Source of the DNA: Sporosarcina sp. P33
GTDB taxonomy: Bacteria; Bacillota; Bacilli; Bacillales_A; Planococcaceae
Assembly: GCF_002077155.1 (NCBI RefSeq)
Contig: NZ_CP015027.1
Coordinates: forward strand, 2,396,501-2,460,500
DNA: 64,000 bases
Direction of reading: 5' to 3'
Positions 36,891 to 46,695 of this stretch are shown here, in pieces. A program made the position numbers and the translations under genes. The first letter of the stretch is position 1; each line of letters starts with the position of its first letter. The notes beneath the pieces are model-generated. The model made no database searches. It saw only the letters and a list, made by a program, of their open reading frames with translations, and had not been told where the DNA came from.

Positions 36891-37517
36891 GTGAATTCAA
36901 TATTGATATATATTTTCCTTGGCGCATCGTTAGCCGCGCCAATCGGACCGGTTAAAACTGTTTTATTAAATACGGGGCTTAAACGCGGGTTTTTCCACGC
37001 TTGGGCTTTTAGTTTAGGTTCCGTGACAACGGATATTATGTACATGATTCTCGTGTATTTCGGAGTCGGACAATTTATTGATTCACCTTTACTTAAAATC
37101 ATTCTCTGGTCGTTTGGGTGTTTTGTACTTATGTATACAGGTATAGAAAATCTGCTGACGTTAAATAAAGTGGAAATGCGTGTGAAATTCGGCAAAAGAG
37201 TCAGACTGCGGACATCTATGCTGACCGGCTTTCTGATGTCATTGATGAATCCGCTGACTATTATTTTTTGGCTGGGCATATACGGTTCAATCCTCGCAAA
37301 AACAGCTGGCGGTTCAACGGGTCATACAATCATCATAAACAGTCTTGCGATATTGTCGGGTATCATCATCGTGGATTTGTGTATGGCTGCTTTATCCGGC
37401 GGAGCACGCAAGATTTTGTCCGTTAAGGTGTTACTGATCACTTCCATTATATCCTCTATATCTATGATCGGTTTTGGAATTTACTTCGGTATCCAAGCTT
37501 ATCAGGCGCTGTTTTAA
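36891..37517 (+). CDS. LysE-family amino acid exporter
   Basis: The 208-residue protein has six hydrophobic segments and the LysE/RhtB N-terminal pattern FLGASLAAPIGPVKTVLLNT. It also has SLMNPLTIIFWLGIYGSIL in the middle, with the conserved N-P. The GTG start follows AAAGGGGGC. The family exports basic or neutral amino acids and relieves overload. It stands alone, 193 bases after a terminator hairpin and 139 bases before an MFS gene on the same strand. Substrate unknown. Confidence 0.88.
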   Translation: MNSILIYIFLGASLAAPIGPVKTVLLNTGLKRGFFHAWAFSLGSVTTDIMYMILVYFGVGQFIDSPLLKIILWSFGCFVLMYTGIENLLTLNKVEMRVKFGKRVRLRTSMLTGFLMSLMNPLTIIFWLGIYGSILAKTAGGSTGHTIIINSLAILSGIIIVDLCMAALSGGARKILSVKVLLITSIISSISMIGFGIYFGIQAYQALF

Positions 37518-37656
37518 GTGATCTTCAGCGGGCTGTTTTCACATGATTTTACATAATGGCATGTCAGTGGCGCTAAAAAAGTTATTACAGTATAAAAAGT
37601 TCCCGTTTGGAAACCATACCGTTAATCAATAGAACAGCATAAGATGAGGTGTGGTA

Positions 37657-38889
37657 ATGGAAAAAGACGGGGACAAAGTTAGTGTATGGTGCATTGTAAG
37701 TCTAGCCTCAATTCCGCTTATTATGACGCTGGGGAATTCAATGCTCATACCCGTGCTTCCCTTATTGGAAGAAAAAGTCGGCATTACATCGTTTCAGTCC
37801 AGTATGATCATTACCAGTTATTCAGTGGCGGCTATTTTACTTATCCCCGTGGCCGGCTATTTATCAGACCGCTTTGGACGGAAAATGGTGATATTGCCAA
37901 GTTTGGTCTTCGCATTGATCGGGGGTCTGATTGCCGGATTTGCTTCGTGGAAGATGGATGACCCTTATATAATGATTATAATTGGACGGGTATTACAAGG
38001 GATAGGAGCAGCGGGTGCTATGCCGATCGTTTTGCCGCTCGTGGGTGACTTATATAAAGATGACAGCGAAAAAAGCAGCAGCTGTTTAGGGATTATTGAA
38101 ACGTCGAATACGTTTGGAAAAGTGTTAGCGCCGATCTTAGGTTCAGTATTTGCTGCTGTATTATGGTTCCTTCCGTTCTTCTCTATTTCTGTACTTAGTG
38201 TCATTTCTTTTATACTGATCTTTTTCTTTGTGAAAGTCCCGAAAGAAAAAGATGAACCGGTAAAGTTTAAGGTCTTTATACAGAACACGAAAAAAATATT
38301 TGCATCAGAAGGCAAATGGCTGTATACCGTATTTCTCAATGGAGTTCTGGTCATGCTGGTATTATTCAGTATGCTGTTTTTTTTATCGGAGAACCTTGAG
38401 AAAACACATGATATCGCGGGAATTAAGAAAGGCTTTGTGTTGGCAATTCCGTTATTATTCCTCTGCGTGGCATCCTTTTTATCGGGGCGAAAAATTAAAG
38501 GGGATCTGAAAACCATAAAAAGGCTAATGATCATTTGCTTACTCGCCATGTCCGCGAGTGTCATTTTTGTAGGCTTTACAAGCAAAAAATTGATCCTGTT
38601 GCTGATCGTAACCAGTATAGTAGGAATAGCAATCGGCGCATTATTGCCGGCTCTGGATGCAATCATTACAGAAAATATTGAAAAAGAGCTGCGGGGCACA
38701 GTTTCCTCATTTTACAGTTCAGCAAGATTTATCGGTGTAGCAGCCGGCCCTCCTTTGATGTCAATTGCCATGAAAGATTTTCTCGCCGGCAGTTACATTA
38801 TTGCCGCTCTCCTCGGATTAATTTTGACTGTTATTGTTTTTAAATTTATTAACGTCGAAGAAATTGAAGAATCCAATGAAAGAACCTGA
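37657..38889 (+). CDS. MFS transporter (drug or siderophore efflux type)
   Basis: The 410-residue protein has about 12 spans. The MFS loop 2-3 motif is seen as GYLSDRFGRKMVI, and the motif of span 4-5 as IIGRVLQGIGAAGAMPIVLPLVGD. The layout is that of the 12-TM drug:H+ antiporter group, which includes YmfD-like bacillibactin exporters, but the cargo cannot be told. ATG 37657 preferred over GTG 37651 because GATGAGGTG is better spaced for it. A terminator follows within 10 bases of the stop. Confidence 0.88.
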   Translation: MEKDGDKVSVWCIVSLASIPLIMTLGNSMLIPVLPLLEEKVGITSFQSSMIITSYSVAAILLIPVAGYLSDRFGRKMVILPSLVFALIGGLIAGFASWKMDDPYIMIIIGRVLQGIGAAGAMPIVLPLVGDLYKDDSEKSSSCLGIIETSNTFGKVLAPILGSVFAAVLWFLPFFSISVLSVISFILIFFFVKVPKEKDEPVKFKVFIQNTKKIFASEGKWLYTVFLNGVLVMLVLFSMLFFLSENLEKTHDIAGIKKGFVLAIPLLFLCVASFLSGRKIKGDLKTIKRLMIICLLAMSASVIFVGFTSKKLILLLIVTSIVGIAIGALLPALDAIITENIEKELRGTVSSFYSSARFIGVAAGPPLMSIAMKDFLAGSYIIAALLGLILTVIVFKFINVEEIEESNERT

Positions 38890-38890
38890 A

Positions 38891-38930
38891 AAAGGACCTG
38901 ACAGTACGATGAAACTGTCAGGTTCTTTCT
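38891..38930. terminator. Bidirectional intrinsic terminator
   Basis: AGGACCTGACAGT and ACTGTCAGGTTCT pair over a 9-base loop. T-rich tails follow on both strands, serving the MFS gene (+) and yqhV (-). Confidence 0.85.
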
Positions 38931-38956
38931 GTTTGCAGATATGTATGGGGAGTAAT

Positions 38957-39223
38957 TTATTTGGATTTTAAACTGAAAATAATGAGGAAGATTCCGGTGA
39001 ACAGACAAATTATTCGCACTAAAGATATTTTTTCAGTAAGACCATGCAATGCGATTCCCGTCGTAACTATTAATATAAAAGGACCTACTAACGCAAGCAA
39101 AGAGTTAATATAAAACGCCTTTTCTAAGTCATTAAATTTAAACATCAGTGCGGCAGCCGTTACTTCTATACTTCCTGAAATAACTCTCAATATAATAATG
39201 AAAAGCAACGCACTTTCTATCAC
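38957..39223 (-). CDS. yqhV: YqhV-family small membrane protein (DUF2619)
   Basis: The 88-residue protein matches the YqhV pattern: RVISGSIEVTAAALMFKFND, then a helix KAFYINSLLALVGP and a second hydrophobic span. Three membrane segments are predicted. In Bacillus subtilis yqhV lies next to spoIIIA sporulation genes; its function is not established. Here it stands alone between two MFS genes. The start is uncertain: GTG 39223 has AGAGG about 11 bases away; GTG 39232 is in frame but too near the site. Confidence 0.8.
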   Translation of the reverse strand: MIESALLFIIILRVISGSIEVTAAALMFKFNDLEKAFYINSLLALVGPFILIVTTGIALHGLTEKISLVRIICLFTGIFLIIFSLKSK

Positions 39224-39342
39224 GGAAACCACGTCCTCTGATTGTATTTATGCTTAGTATATGCAGTGCGTTAATGAGTTATTTAGCCCTTTAGATATCA
39301 CAATAGAATGAGCGAAGTTGCTTCATCGCGCTGCTTAAAAAA

Positions 39343-39388
39343 GTACCAGGTTCCGAGACAATTCTAAATTGTGTCGGAACCTGGTACC
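39343..39388. repeat. Palindromic REP-like repeat (third copy)
   Basis: GTACCAGGTTCCGAGACAAT opens an arm of 21 bases, paired with one mismatch to an arm ending CCTGGTAC around CTA. It sits 11 bases past the stop of the leftward MFS gene. Confidence 0.8.
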
Positions 39389-39398
39389 TTTCAGTAAT

Positions 39399-40808
39399 TC
39401 ACACACGAACACGTTTTACAAACAGCGATGCAATAAAACCTGCAACAGCAAACGCCGTGATAAAGTAAAACGCATATTTCGTGCCCGCTGCGATTAATTC
39501 AACAGAAGGAGCACTCGGTGAGACTTTCAAAAGCAAGTTTTGGCCATGTACCAATAATGTAATGGCTAATGCCGTTCCTGTGGCGCCTGCAATTTGTTGG
39601 AGAGTATTCATTACCGCTGAACCATCTGCATAGAGTTCGCGCGGTAATTGATTTAATCCATTGGTTTGTGCAGGCATGATAATCATGGAAATGCCCATAA
39701 AGTATATCAGGAATGCAATGACGATTTGCCAAATGGCTGTCTCTGCTGAAATAATTATGACAAACATGATACTCGAGATTGCGGTGAATAGAAAACCAAT
39801 CGGTAAAATCTTTTTGACACCGAATTTATCCGTCAGTATGCCTACAACCGGAGACAGCAATGCGTTCATGGCGCTCCCTGGCAGCAGAATAATCCCGGCC
39901 ATTGCCGCGCTTACTAGTAAAGAAGTTCTCAAGTACAGTGGCAGTAAAATAGCTGTAGATAAAATTAAAAACATCCCAATGAACAGCAGCAATGTGCCTA
40001 ACGTAAACATCGGATATTTAAACACACGCAAATTGATCATCGGCTGTTTCATCTTCAGCTGTCTGGTGACGAATAGCACGAGAGAAATAACACCGATTGC
40101 CAATGGTGTATATACTTGTGCGGAAGTTATAGACTTTTCCGCAATCGTACTTAAACTGTAAATTAATCCGCCAAAACCAAGCGTGGACAAGATAATCGAT
40201 CCGACATCAATCGTCGGTCTGGTAATTTGGGAGACGTTATCAATTTGCTTCAGACCTAATACGATTAATCCTACATAGAATATCAAGCTAAGCCAGAAGA
40301 TATATGACCATCCAAGGGTATCAACAATTACGCCGGATAAGGCAGGGCCTACTGCAGGGGCTGTTGTAATGACTAGTCCCATGACCCCCATGACGGCACC
40401 GCGTTTATGGATCGGAAAAATTAATAAAAGAACATTCATCATCAGCGGCAGCAGGATTCCTGTTCCGATCGCCTGAACGATCCGTCCAATAAACAACACC
40501 GCAAAACTGGGTGCTGCCGCCGCTAAAATTGTCCCTGCTATTGAAAAGGCAAGAGAAGCAATGAGTAATTGTTTTGTAGTGAACCATCGGATTAAGAGAG
40601 AAGAGACAGGTACTAGAATACCTAGCGTCAATAAATATCCCGTAGTCAGCCACTGTGCAGTTGCCGATGTGATAGAGAAGTCGGACATAATATTAGTAAG
40701 AGCCATATTTAAAGCTGTTTCACCAAACAATCCGATAAAAGCTCCAAACATCAATGTAAAAGCCATCGCTTTCGGATGACGTACTTGAACGATTTGTAAT
40801 GAGGACAC
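39399..40808 (-). CDS. MFS transporter, DHA2 (14-TM EmrB/QacA-like) family
   Basis: At 469 residues with about 14 spans this is a DHA2-type drug:H+ antiporter. Visible motifs are the loop 2-3 region PVSSLLIRWFTTKQLLIAS, GRIVQAIGTGILLPLMMNVL after span 4, and VMGVMGLVITTAPAVGPALS (motif C, G..xGPxxGG-like). Start is a GTG behind AAAGGAAG. No TetR or MarR gene is adjacent. Substrate unknown. A palindromic repeat lies just after the stop and may act as terminator. Confidence 0.88.
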   Translation of the reverse strand: MSSLQIVQVRHPKAMAFTLMFGAFIGLFGETALNMALTNIMSDFSITSATAQWLTTGYLLTLGILVPVSSLLIRWFTTKQLLIASLAFSIAGTILAAAAPSFAVLFIGRIVQAIGTGILLPLMMNVLLLIFPIHKRGAVMGVMGLVITTAPAVGPALSGVIVDTLGWSYIFWLSLIFYVGLIVLGLKQIDNVSQITRPTIDVGSIILSTLGFGGLIYSLSTIAEKSITSAQVYTPLAIGVISLVLFVTRQLKMKQPMINLRVFKYPMFTLGTLLLFIGMFLILSTAILLPLYLRTSLLVSAAMAGIILLPGSAMNALLSPVVGILTDKFGVKKILPIGFLFTAISSIMFVIIISAETAIWQIVIAFLIYFMGISMIIMPAQTNGLNQLPRELYADGSAVMNTLQQIAGATGTALAITLLVHGQNLLLKVSPSAPSVELIAAGTKYAFYFITAFAVAGFIASLFVKRVRV

Positions 40809-41228
40809 AATTTACTTCCTTTCTAAACAGACTGATGCAAAGTGCATATGCAAGAAACGAATTATGATGAGACAAAGGATATCGATCTTGGCGATGACCA
40901 AATGCAGATATCCTTAGATGAAATACGTTCATCGCTATTCATAACTTGCTGCTTGAGCATTATAGCATGTATGTGGAAAGGGAGGATATAATGGCGACTG
41001 CTGAAGACGCATTCAAATTAGAACAGAGTGACGGGGCACAACGCAATTGCATTTTTGTGATATCGTTGTTGGCCTATATGCCCTATTATAGAAAGTGATT
41101 ACATATTTTTGATAAATTGTTTGTTATCTTAAACGTTTTTAACACAATTCTATTCACTAGTATGATTTAACTACTAAAATGGTATAGTTCATGTAGAATA
41201 GTAGGAAAAAGGAATAGGAAGTGGCTTT
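40809..41228. other. Divergent intergenic region without a gene
   Basis: These 420 bases separate the leftward MFS gene from the rightward lipoprotein gene and should hold both promoters. A weak half-site-like GTGACGGGGCACAACGCAAT lies at 41030. I see no gene. Confidence 0.5.
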
Positions 41229-42395
41229 ATGAAGAGATTATTGTTTGCTGCGGTTTGCTCATCTTTAATTCTAACTGGTTGCGGAGAAACGAAAGAAACG
41301 ATGTCAACGAACGATGTAAATGCCGGGGAGAATGGCAACGCAGAAAAGAAAGGGTTGGATAGGGAGGAAAAAATCGCCTCTGAGTTTTACAGCAAATTTA
41401 TTAATGGGAGCAAAGAACAACAAGAAGAATTTCTGACTGAACACGTACATAGTGAAGGTAAAGAGTATTTTTCCAGCATGGTTGGAGAATCTCAAAGTAC
41501 AGTTGAGAGTAAAAATGTACAAGTTATAGAAAGTGTGCCAACTACGTATGATGATGGTTCAAAAGGAAAGCTCGTATTGTTGAATGTAGAGAATGGAGCA
41601 GGAGACTTGCGTGAGGTAATCTTAGCATTTCAAAGAGAGAATAAGGATTTTCAGTTAGTGTACAGTACTACTTCTGAAAATGAAGATGAATACGCGGAAA
41701 TCTTCAATAACTTACGGGCTGAATTTAAAGCACCGATTGCAAAAAAATTAAAGCAAAGAAAAGAAAAGGAAGCATCACAGAAAGCAAATGTAGAAATATC
41801 AGATCAAGTATTCTATTCGTGGAAAGACAGTATTGGAACAGTATGGACTAATTACAGTGCAGAGATTAAAAATACTGGTGATGCAATTGCTGATCTAGGT
41901 TCCATTCAAATTAACTTTGTTGACGATAGCGGTGCAATCGTAGGAACGTCAGACATGGTCACGCCTGTTCCTAATACACTATCTCCGGGCGAAACAGCAT
42001 ATATCGGCGATACCGCTATGCTAAATGCGGTAGACAAAGCGGATGTGGTGGCAGACGTTACTGTAAACATCGATTTTAGTAAGACGACGGATGCTGCCAT
42101 GTTACTCGAAACGGAAAATGTGAATTTCAGGGAAACAAATAATGATTACGGAAATCCTTATGTAGTGACAGGGACTGTGCAAAATCCCACTGAAGAATTG
42201 GTGGATGATGTGCGTTTAGCAGCTGGTCTTTATGATAGTGAAGGGAAATTGATTGGTGTATTGAAGGAAACATTGACAGTTAGTCTGAATCCAGAAAGTA
42301 CTGCCGGTTTTGAAATGACCTATCCTGAAATTTCAAAAGAAATCAAAGGGAAGGTCACTGAAGTGAAAGTAAAGGCATATAATTGGACCTGGTGA
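41229..42395 (+). CDS. Lipoprotein with FxLYD-type domain (388 aa)
   Basis: A lipoprotein signal peptide ends in LILTGC (lipobox, Cys18), so the protein is anchored to the outer face of the membrane. An acidic linker follows (about 20-50), then a helical domain (50-160). Residues about 190-280 hold a beta-sandwich like FxLYD/DUF3426-type domains (YSAEIKNTGDAIADLGSIQI). A second, similar beta-sandwich comes at the C-terminus (VTGTVQNPTEELVDDVRLA). The ATG follows AATAGGAAGTGG. It is monocistronic. The ligand or partner is unknown. Confidence 0.78.
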   Translation: MKRLLFAAVCSSLILTGCGETKETMSTNDVNAGENGNAEKKGLDREEKIASEFYSKFINGSKEQQEEFLTEHVHSEGKEYFSSMVGESQSTVESKNVQVIESVPTTYDDGSKGKLVLLNVENGAGDLREVILAFQRENKDFQLVYSTTSENEDEYAEIFNNLRAEFKAPIAKKLKQRKEKEASQKANVEISDQVFYSWKDSIGTVWTNYSAEIKNTGDAIADLGSIQINFVDDSGAIVGTSDMVTPVPNTLSPGETAYIGDTAMLNAVDKADVVADVTVNIDFSKTTDAAMLLETENVNFRETNNDYGNPYVVTGTVQNPTEELVDDVRLAAGLYDSEGKLIGVLKETLTVSLNPESTAGFEMTYPEISKEIKGKVTEVKVKAYNWTW

Positions 42396-42612
42396 TTAAC
42401 TTAGTATTTAATTAGTCTGCAAAAAATAAACAGATCCATAAATTACCGTAAAATAATCTCGTCAGTATTATTAGCTCAGTCGCGTTAGTTAGCAAAACTA
42501 TCTAATATAGTAGATGAGAAATTAAAAACGCCCCCGTGAATAGTGCATTTTGCAGCCATCTTTCGCATTGAATAATCCAATCAGTTTTCAAACAGCTATT
42601 TATATATGTACA

Positions 42613-42646
42613 ACACAGCCGCCACTTACAAAGTGACGGCTGTATT
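42613..42646. terminator. Bidirectional intrinsic terminator
   Basis: ACAGCCGCCACTT and AAGTGACGGCTGT pair with one mismatch over ACA. It lies 218 bases after the lipoprotein gene and directly at the end of the leftward 76-aa gene. No gene is seen between 42396 and 42612. Confidence 0.75.
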
Positions 42647-42650
42647 CACA

Positions 42651-42881
42651 TCAATAGCGTTTACAAAAATGAAACAGCCGGGAAAGGCCTTTCAAAATAA
42701 TCGCCAGCGCGAACAGCACAATGATGATCACCAAAATGCCAACGAAGACTGTCAGCAGCAAGCCTCCTGCGAGGGATGCCAGTAAAACAGGGACGATTAA
42801 AAACAATCCCAGCACTGCATATGCGGCTAAAATTCCGAAGAAGAATAGCCATTCATTACTTAATTTATCGCATTTGGACAT
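42651..42881 (-). CDS. Small two-TM protein of unknown function (76 aa)
   Basis: Start 42881 is set by CAAGGGGGTG upstream of ATG; a longer frame from 42953 has no site. After a short polar N-terminus (MSKCDKLSNEW) two hydrophobic stretches run almost together: LFFFGILAAYAVLGLFLIVP and GLLLTVFVGILVIIIVLFAL. The C-terminus is basic and aromatic (GLSRLFHFCKRY). Two cysteines lie one near each end. I do not recognise the family. It has its own terminator. Confidence 0.65.
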   Translation of the reverse strand: MSKCDKLSNEWLFFFGILAAYAVLGLFLIVPVLLASLAGGLLLTVFVGILVIIIVLFALAIILKGLSRLFHFCKRY

Positions 42882-43063
42882 GAATATCACCCCCTTGCCG
42901 TACTGTATGTAGCAGGCAGCAAAGCGGTGTAATACAATACACACGGTTTTCAATATAATAGAGTGAAAAGCACTAGATAATTTATCGGAAATTCATGAAA
43001 GAAGCAGCAACTGGTGAAGTTCTGCGTGTTAACACCCAGAACGAATGGAAAAGGGGCGTATAC

Positions 43064-44848
43064 ATGAAACACCTAACTTCGTGCATTCATTTATTACTTA
43101 TAACGTGTGCAGCGTGCATCATTTTTCCTTCATCTATCTACGCGCTGAATACACAATCCCTGGAACGTGAAATCGATCAGCTGATTACAGAACATCAAGA
43201 CGATTCTGCAGGTCTTGCCGTACAAGTCGTTCAAGATGGGGAAGCAGTCATTCGGAAATCAGCAGGCTATGGGGACTTAGAAAAGCAGCGCCCTGTCGAT
43301 GAAGCAAGTGTATTCGAGTGGGGATCGGTTTCTAAAGTACTTGTCTGGGTCAGCGTCATGCAGTTGGCGGAGGAAGGGTTACTGGCGCTTGATGGAGATA
43401 TTGAGCGCTATCTGCCAGTTTCATTTAAGTTCCCTAAACCTATACAGTTACAGCATCTGATGAATCATACAGCTGGATTTGATGATACGTTTACAGACTT
43501 GATGCTTCCTGCACCTGCTGAAATTCCTTCACTTGCACAATCGCTGGAGAACGCCGATGTGAAACAAGTGTTCCAGCCGGGTGAAGTCGCCGCGTACTCT
43601 AATTATGGGGCTGCGCTTGCGGCGTATATTGTGGAGAGAGTCAGCGGGCAGGATTACAGGGAATATGTGCACAATCATATATTTCAGCCGTTAGGAATGG
43701 AGCACACTTCCATTGACCCCTTGCAGCGTGATCATCAATGGGTGAAAGAGCAGCGGCTTAAAATCAAAGGATATACGGCGGAAAATGAACGGATGGATCC
43801 GGATTTTTATGCGATTCCGCTGTATCCTGCGGGCAGTGTCATAGGGACGGCGAATGATTTAGGATTGCTTGCAGCCGCGTTATTATCTGAAGACGGACAC
43901 CCGCTGTTTAAGCAGGCAGAGACGATTCATCAATTATTCCAGCCGACTGATTATTATCCTGGAACAGATATTCCGCGTATGGCGAACGGTTTGTTTGCAT
44001 TGCCTGCTTCAAGTGAAGTGTATGGCCATGGCGGAAATACCGCAGCGTTCAGTTCTTCTATGTATCTGGACCAGAAAAAAGGAATTGGTGTGCTGGTGTT
44101 GACGAATCAGGCGAATGAAAGCAATTTTACATTAGGCATTCCTGATTTGTTATTTGGAAAGCCGGAGCATCATACGGAGGGGCAAGGGCTTGAAGATCCT
44201 TCCGTTTGGAAAGGTGTCTATGAGCCGGCACGTATGCCGCACCACGGATTCAGCAAGATATACGGTGTGCTGAATCGCATATCGGTCACAACATCCGGTT
44301 CCAAAGATTTGAAAACAAATGGAGTCGTCTACGCGCAGAGAAGTCCCGGTGTGTATATATCTGACGGGGAGCTGGGAATCTATAGCCGTGATATGTATTC
44401 TAAGCATCCCGTGCATGGAAATATTCTGTCAGCGTATAACGGAGATTTGCTGCAAGTGCCTATGTGGCGGCATGTGCTTGACTGGTGTTTGATTGGGATT
44501 GGATTGATTTCTGTCTTGTATTCGGTCATTCTGCTGGGTATTGCGGGTTTCCGAAAGACTATGCGGCGCGCGGCCATTCTTCTGCCAAATGTACTAAATG
44601 TGTTGCTGGCGGCTGCTGTTAGCGGGATGTTTTATCAAGCATTGTCCTTCACTGCTTACGATTCGCTGAAAGTTTTCATGGCTTTTTCACTGGTTTATGT
44701 AATGATGGCCGGGTCGTTTTGTGCAGCTTGGTTAGCAGTGAGATGGACCTTTCATTTTACTAAGGGGCAAATGGTATATTTCATTTTTACCGTTCTCTCG
44801 TGCGTGTCGCTGTGTGTGAATGTGATGTATTGGGAGTTTTACCGATGA
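43064..44848 (+). CDS. Beta-lactamase-fold serine hydrolase with C-terminal membrane domain
   Basis: Class C beta-lactamase/penicillin-binding-protein family (PF00144). Start 43064 follows AAAGGGGCG. A signal peptide covers residues 1-25 (cleavage near IYA-LN). The catalytic S-x-x-K is S88VSK91; Y-S-N comes near residue 180 (YSNYGAALAAY); the third motif is H-G-G in YGHGGNTAAF. The last 130 residues hold four membrane spans, so the enzyme domain sits outside, tethered to the membrane. Such proteins are usually D-Ala peptidases or esterases rather than antibiotic-degrading enzymes. Strong terminator downstream. Confidence 0.88.
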   Translation: MKHLTSCIHLLLITCAACIIFPSSIYALNTQSLEREIDQLITEHQDDSAGLAVQVVQDGEAVIRKSAGYGDLEKQRPVDEASVFEWGSVSKVLVWVSVMQLAEEGLLALDGDIERYLPVSFKFPKPIQLQHLMNHTAGFDDTFTDLMLPAPAEIPSLAQSLENADVKQVFQPGEVAAYSNYGAALAAYIVERVSGQDYREYVHNHIFQPLGMEHTSIDPLQRDHQWVKEQRLKIKGYTAENERMDPDFYAIPLYPAGSVIGTANDLGLLAAALLSEDGHPLFKQAETIHQLFQPTDYYPGTDIPRMANGLFALPASSEVYGHGGNTAAFSSSMYLDQKKGIGVLVLTNQANESNFTLGIPDLLFGKPEHHTEGQGLEDPSVWKGVYEPARMPHHGFSKIYGVLNRISVTTSGSKDLKTNGVVYAQRSPGVYISDGELGIYSRDMYSKHPVHGNILSAYNGDLLQVPMWRHVLDWCLIGIGLISVLYSVILLGIAGFRKTMRRAAILLPNVLNVLLAAAVSGMFYQALSFTAYDSLKVFMAFSLVYVMMAGSFCAAWLAVRWTFHFTKGQMVYFIFTVLSCVSLCVNVMYWEFYR

Positions 44849-44900
44849 GTGCAAACACTGGACTGTTTGCAGCGGCAACAGAAAAGCAAGTGATACGAAT

Positions 44901-44943
44901 AAAGCACATCTTCCTGTTATGCAAGGGGGTGTGCTTTTTTTGG
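44901..44943 (+). terminator. Intrinsic terminator
   Basis: AAAGCACATCTTCC pairs with GGGGGTGTGCTTT and is followed by TTTT. Confidence 0.85.
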
Positions 44944-45132
44944 TGAAATTTTATTGGACTATTGTATTAGCTATGCGATTCAATAAAAAATACATATAAT
45001 TACTCGCTATATAAACACCCTGCTGTATTCAATTTCTTTGCAAAAATGCTGACAGTCTATATCTTTCCTCATAGACATAAAGTATAATGATATTGAACTA
45101 GTATACTACTAATTTTAAGGAGTTACTGAAGA

Positions 45133-46254
45133 ATGACTGTTATTATTATCGGAGATGTAGGCAATGATGTCCTTAAAATTCAGAAAAACTTGCAGCAGCT
45201 GGATCTGCACACGATACATGTATTTCAAAGTGCATATACGGCCATTCAATATGAGCATCTATTTTTAGATGAAGAGATTAGGTTAATTATTTATGACGCG
45301 AATTTAAATGTAAACAATTACGAAGCAAATTGCCGTGAAATTGAAGCGCTGAAAGGCTGGCGGGATGTGCCGATTCTGCTGTCGACTTCATATGAAAAAC
45401 CGGTCATTTTTGAACGTCTTCTGGATACCGGGATATTTGATTTCATCCTGAAACCGTTTGATTTTATTCAGCTGAAGATTCGGATTCGGATTGCGCTGAA
45501 CTATTATGAAGAAACGAAGAAGCGGAAAGCGCATGAGCTGCAGCTGAAAACGGACTTGGCCATTGCGAAAAACGTTCAGAAAAGTGCGCTGTCGCAAGAA
45601 TTGATGCTGCCGTCTATTGAAGTGAACGGCATGTATTTTACTTCTCAGTCACTCGGCGGCGATATGTATTGCTGGTTTCAGCTCAATGATGATCTGACTG
45701 CGGTGCTGCTGTTTGATGTGATGGGCCACGGGGTGTCGGCGGCGCTCGTGACGATGTCCATTCGGTCGCTGCTGAAGGATATTATCGTAAAGCTGATTGA
45801 TCCTGTCAGTGTAATGAAAGAAATGAACAGGAAAATTTATGAACTGTTTTCCACTGACGGACTTGATTCGTTTTTAGTGACGGCGATCTATGTGGTCATT
45901 GATACAAAGAATGGAACGCTGCAGTATGTAAATGCTTCACATCCGGAAGGGGTCATGTTCGGGAAGTACGGTGAAACCGTGATGATGCATGCGAATTCGC
46001 CAATACTCGGCCTGTTTCCAACCATCCAAGTCAAGGCGAAGAGCATTCGTCTGACAGGTTGGCACCGTATCATTTTATATACAGACGGCTTGTTCACTTT
46101 ATATCCTGATCAGAAAATTGACTGGGACTTTTTTCATTCATACAGTTCGCAAAATAGCCGCCTGATGCTGCGGAAGTTTACGGAAGAGTACAAATTACCG
46201 CATTTGCCTTTGGAAGATGATATTACAGTTGTTTCGATCACAACTGCATTATAA
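45133..46254 (+). CDS. REC-PP2C (SpoIIE-type) phosphatase, RsbU-like response regulator
   Basis: Residues 1-125 form a receiver domain: the acceptor Asp is in LIIYDANLNV, followed by LLSTSYE (Thr/Ser) and FILKPFDF (Lys). Residues about 175-373 are a SpoIIE/PP2C serine phosphatase with metal-site motifs SLGGDMYCWF, FDVMGHGVSAAL, and the C-terminal YTDGLFTLYP and LEDDITVVSI. A short coiled linker (ETKKRKAHELQLKTDLAIAK) joins them. In partner switching such enzymes dephosphorylate a STAS protein; the STAS and kinase genes follow here. Ribosome site TAAGGAG. Gaps of 15 or fewer bases link the four genes. The signal phosphorylating REC is unknown. Confidence 0.88.
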   Translation: MTVIIIGDVGNDVLKIQKNLQQLDLHTIHVFQSAYTAIQYEHLFLDEEIRLIIYDANLNVNNYEANCREIEALKGWRDVPILLSTSYEKPVIFERLLDTGIFDFILKPFDFIQLKIRIRIALNYYEETKKRKAHELQLKTDLAIAKNVQKSALSQELMLPSIEVNGMYFTSQSLGGDMYCWFQLNDDLTAVLLFDVMGHGVSAALVTMSIRSLLKDIIVKLIDPVSVMKEMNRKIYELFSTDGLDSFLVTAIYVVIDTKNGTLQYVNASHPEGVMFGKYGETVMMHANSPILGLFPTIQVKAKSIRLTGWHRIILYTDGLFTLYPDQKIDWDFFHSYSSQNSRLMLRKFTEEYKLPHLPLEDDITVVSITTAL

Positions 46255-46269
46255 GTGGGGGAAACCGTT

Positions 46270-46695
46270 ATGGAGTTTACATTCAGTATCATACCGAACC
46301 AGCAGTCGATCCGGCTGATAGATCAGCTCATGGAAAACTACACGGAGCTGTATGCGATCCCATGCGCCCGAGAGATTTGTTTTGTGACGCATGAACTTGT
46401 GATTAATGCAGTGGAAGCGATGGAGAAAGACGGCAGGACTGAATCGATTGAAGTGTATGTGCGCAATGAAGATGATCAGCTGCATATTGCGGTTACCGAT
46501 TCTGCGGAAGGAATACCAGAGGAGCAGTGGCCTGGAATTCTCGGTGCTGCGCTTGCAGATGAAAGCTTCTGTGAGCGGGGGCGCGGCTTTTTATTCATAC
46601 AGCATATGGTTGATCAGCTGTGGTTTGAACAATTGTCCGGCTCGCAATTTTTGGTCGGCGTGAAGAAAAAATTACTGGCTTCGGAGGAACGATAA
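46270..46695 (+). CDS. RsbW/SpoIIAB-like serine kinase (anti-sigma-type ATPase)
   Basis: The 141-residue protein has the HATPase_c_2 fold: N-box CFVTHELVINAVEAM with E and N, then VTDSAEGIP in place of the usual D-x-G-x-G, and GRGFLFIQHMVDQL as the G2-type glycine motif. RsbW-type proteins phosphorylate a partner STAS protein and bind and hold a sigma factor or other target. Start ATG 46270 follows GTGGGGG; the GTG at 46255 lies inside that site. No sigma factor gene is linked, so the target may be different. It abuts the MCP gene with no gap. Confidence 0.85.
   Translation: MEFTFSIIPNQQSIRLIDQLMENYTELYAIPCAREICFVTHELVINAVEAMEKDGRTESIEVYVRNEDDQLHIAVTDSAEGIPEEQWPGILGAALADESFCERGRGFLFIQHMVDQLWFEQLSGSQFLVGVKKKLLASEER

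Noticed and set aside
37965..38699. 244-codon ORF antisense to the MFS gene
   Set aside because: It is a shadow of the transporter frame without a ribosome site; the plus strand shows clear MFS motifs.
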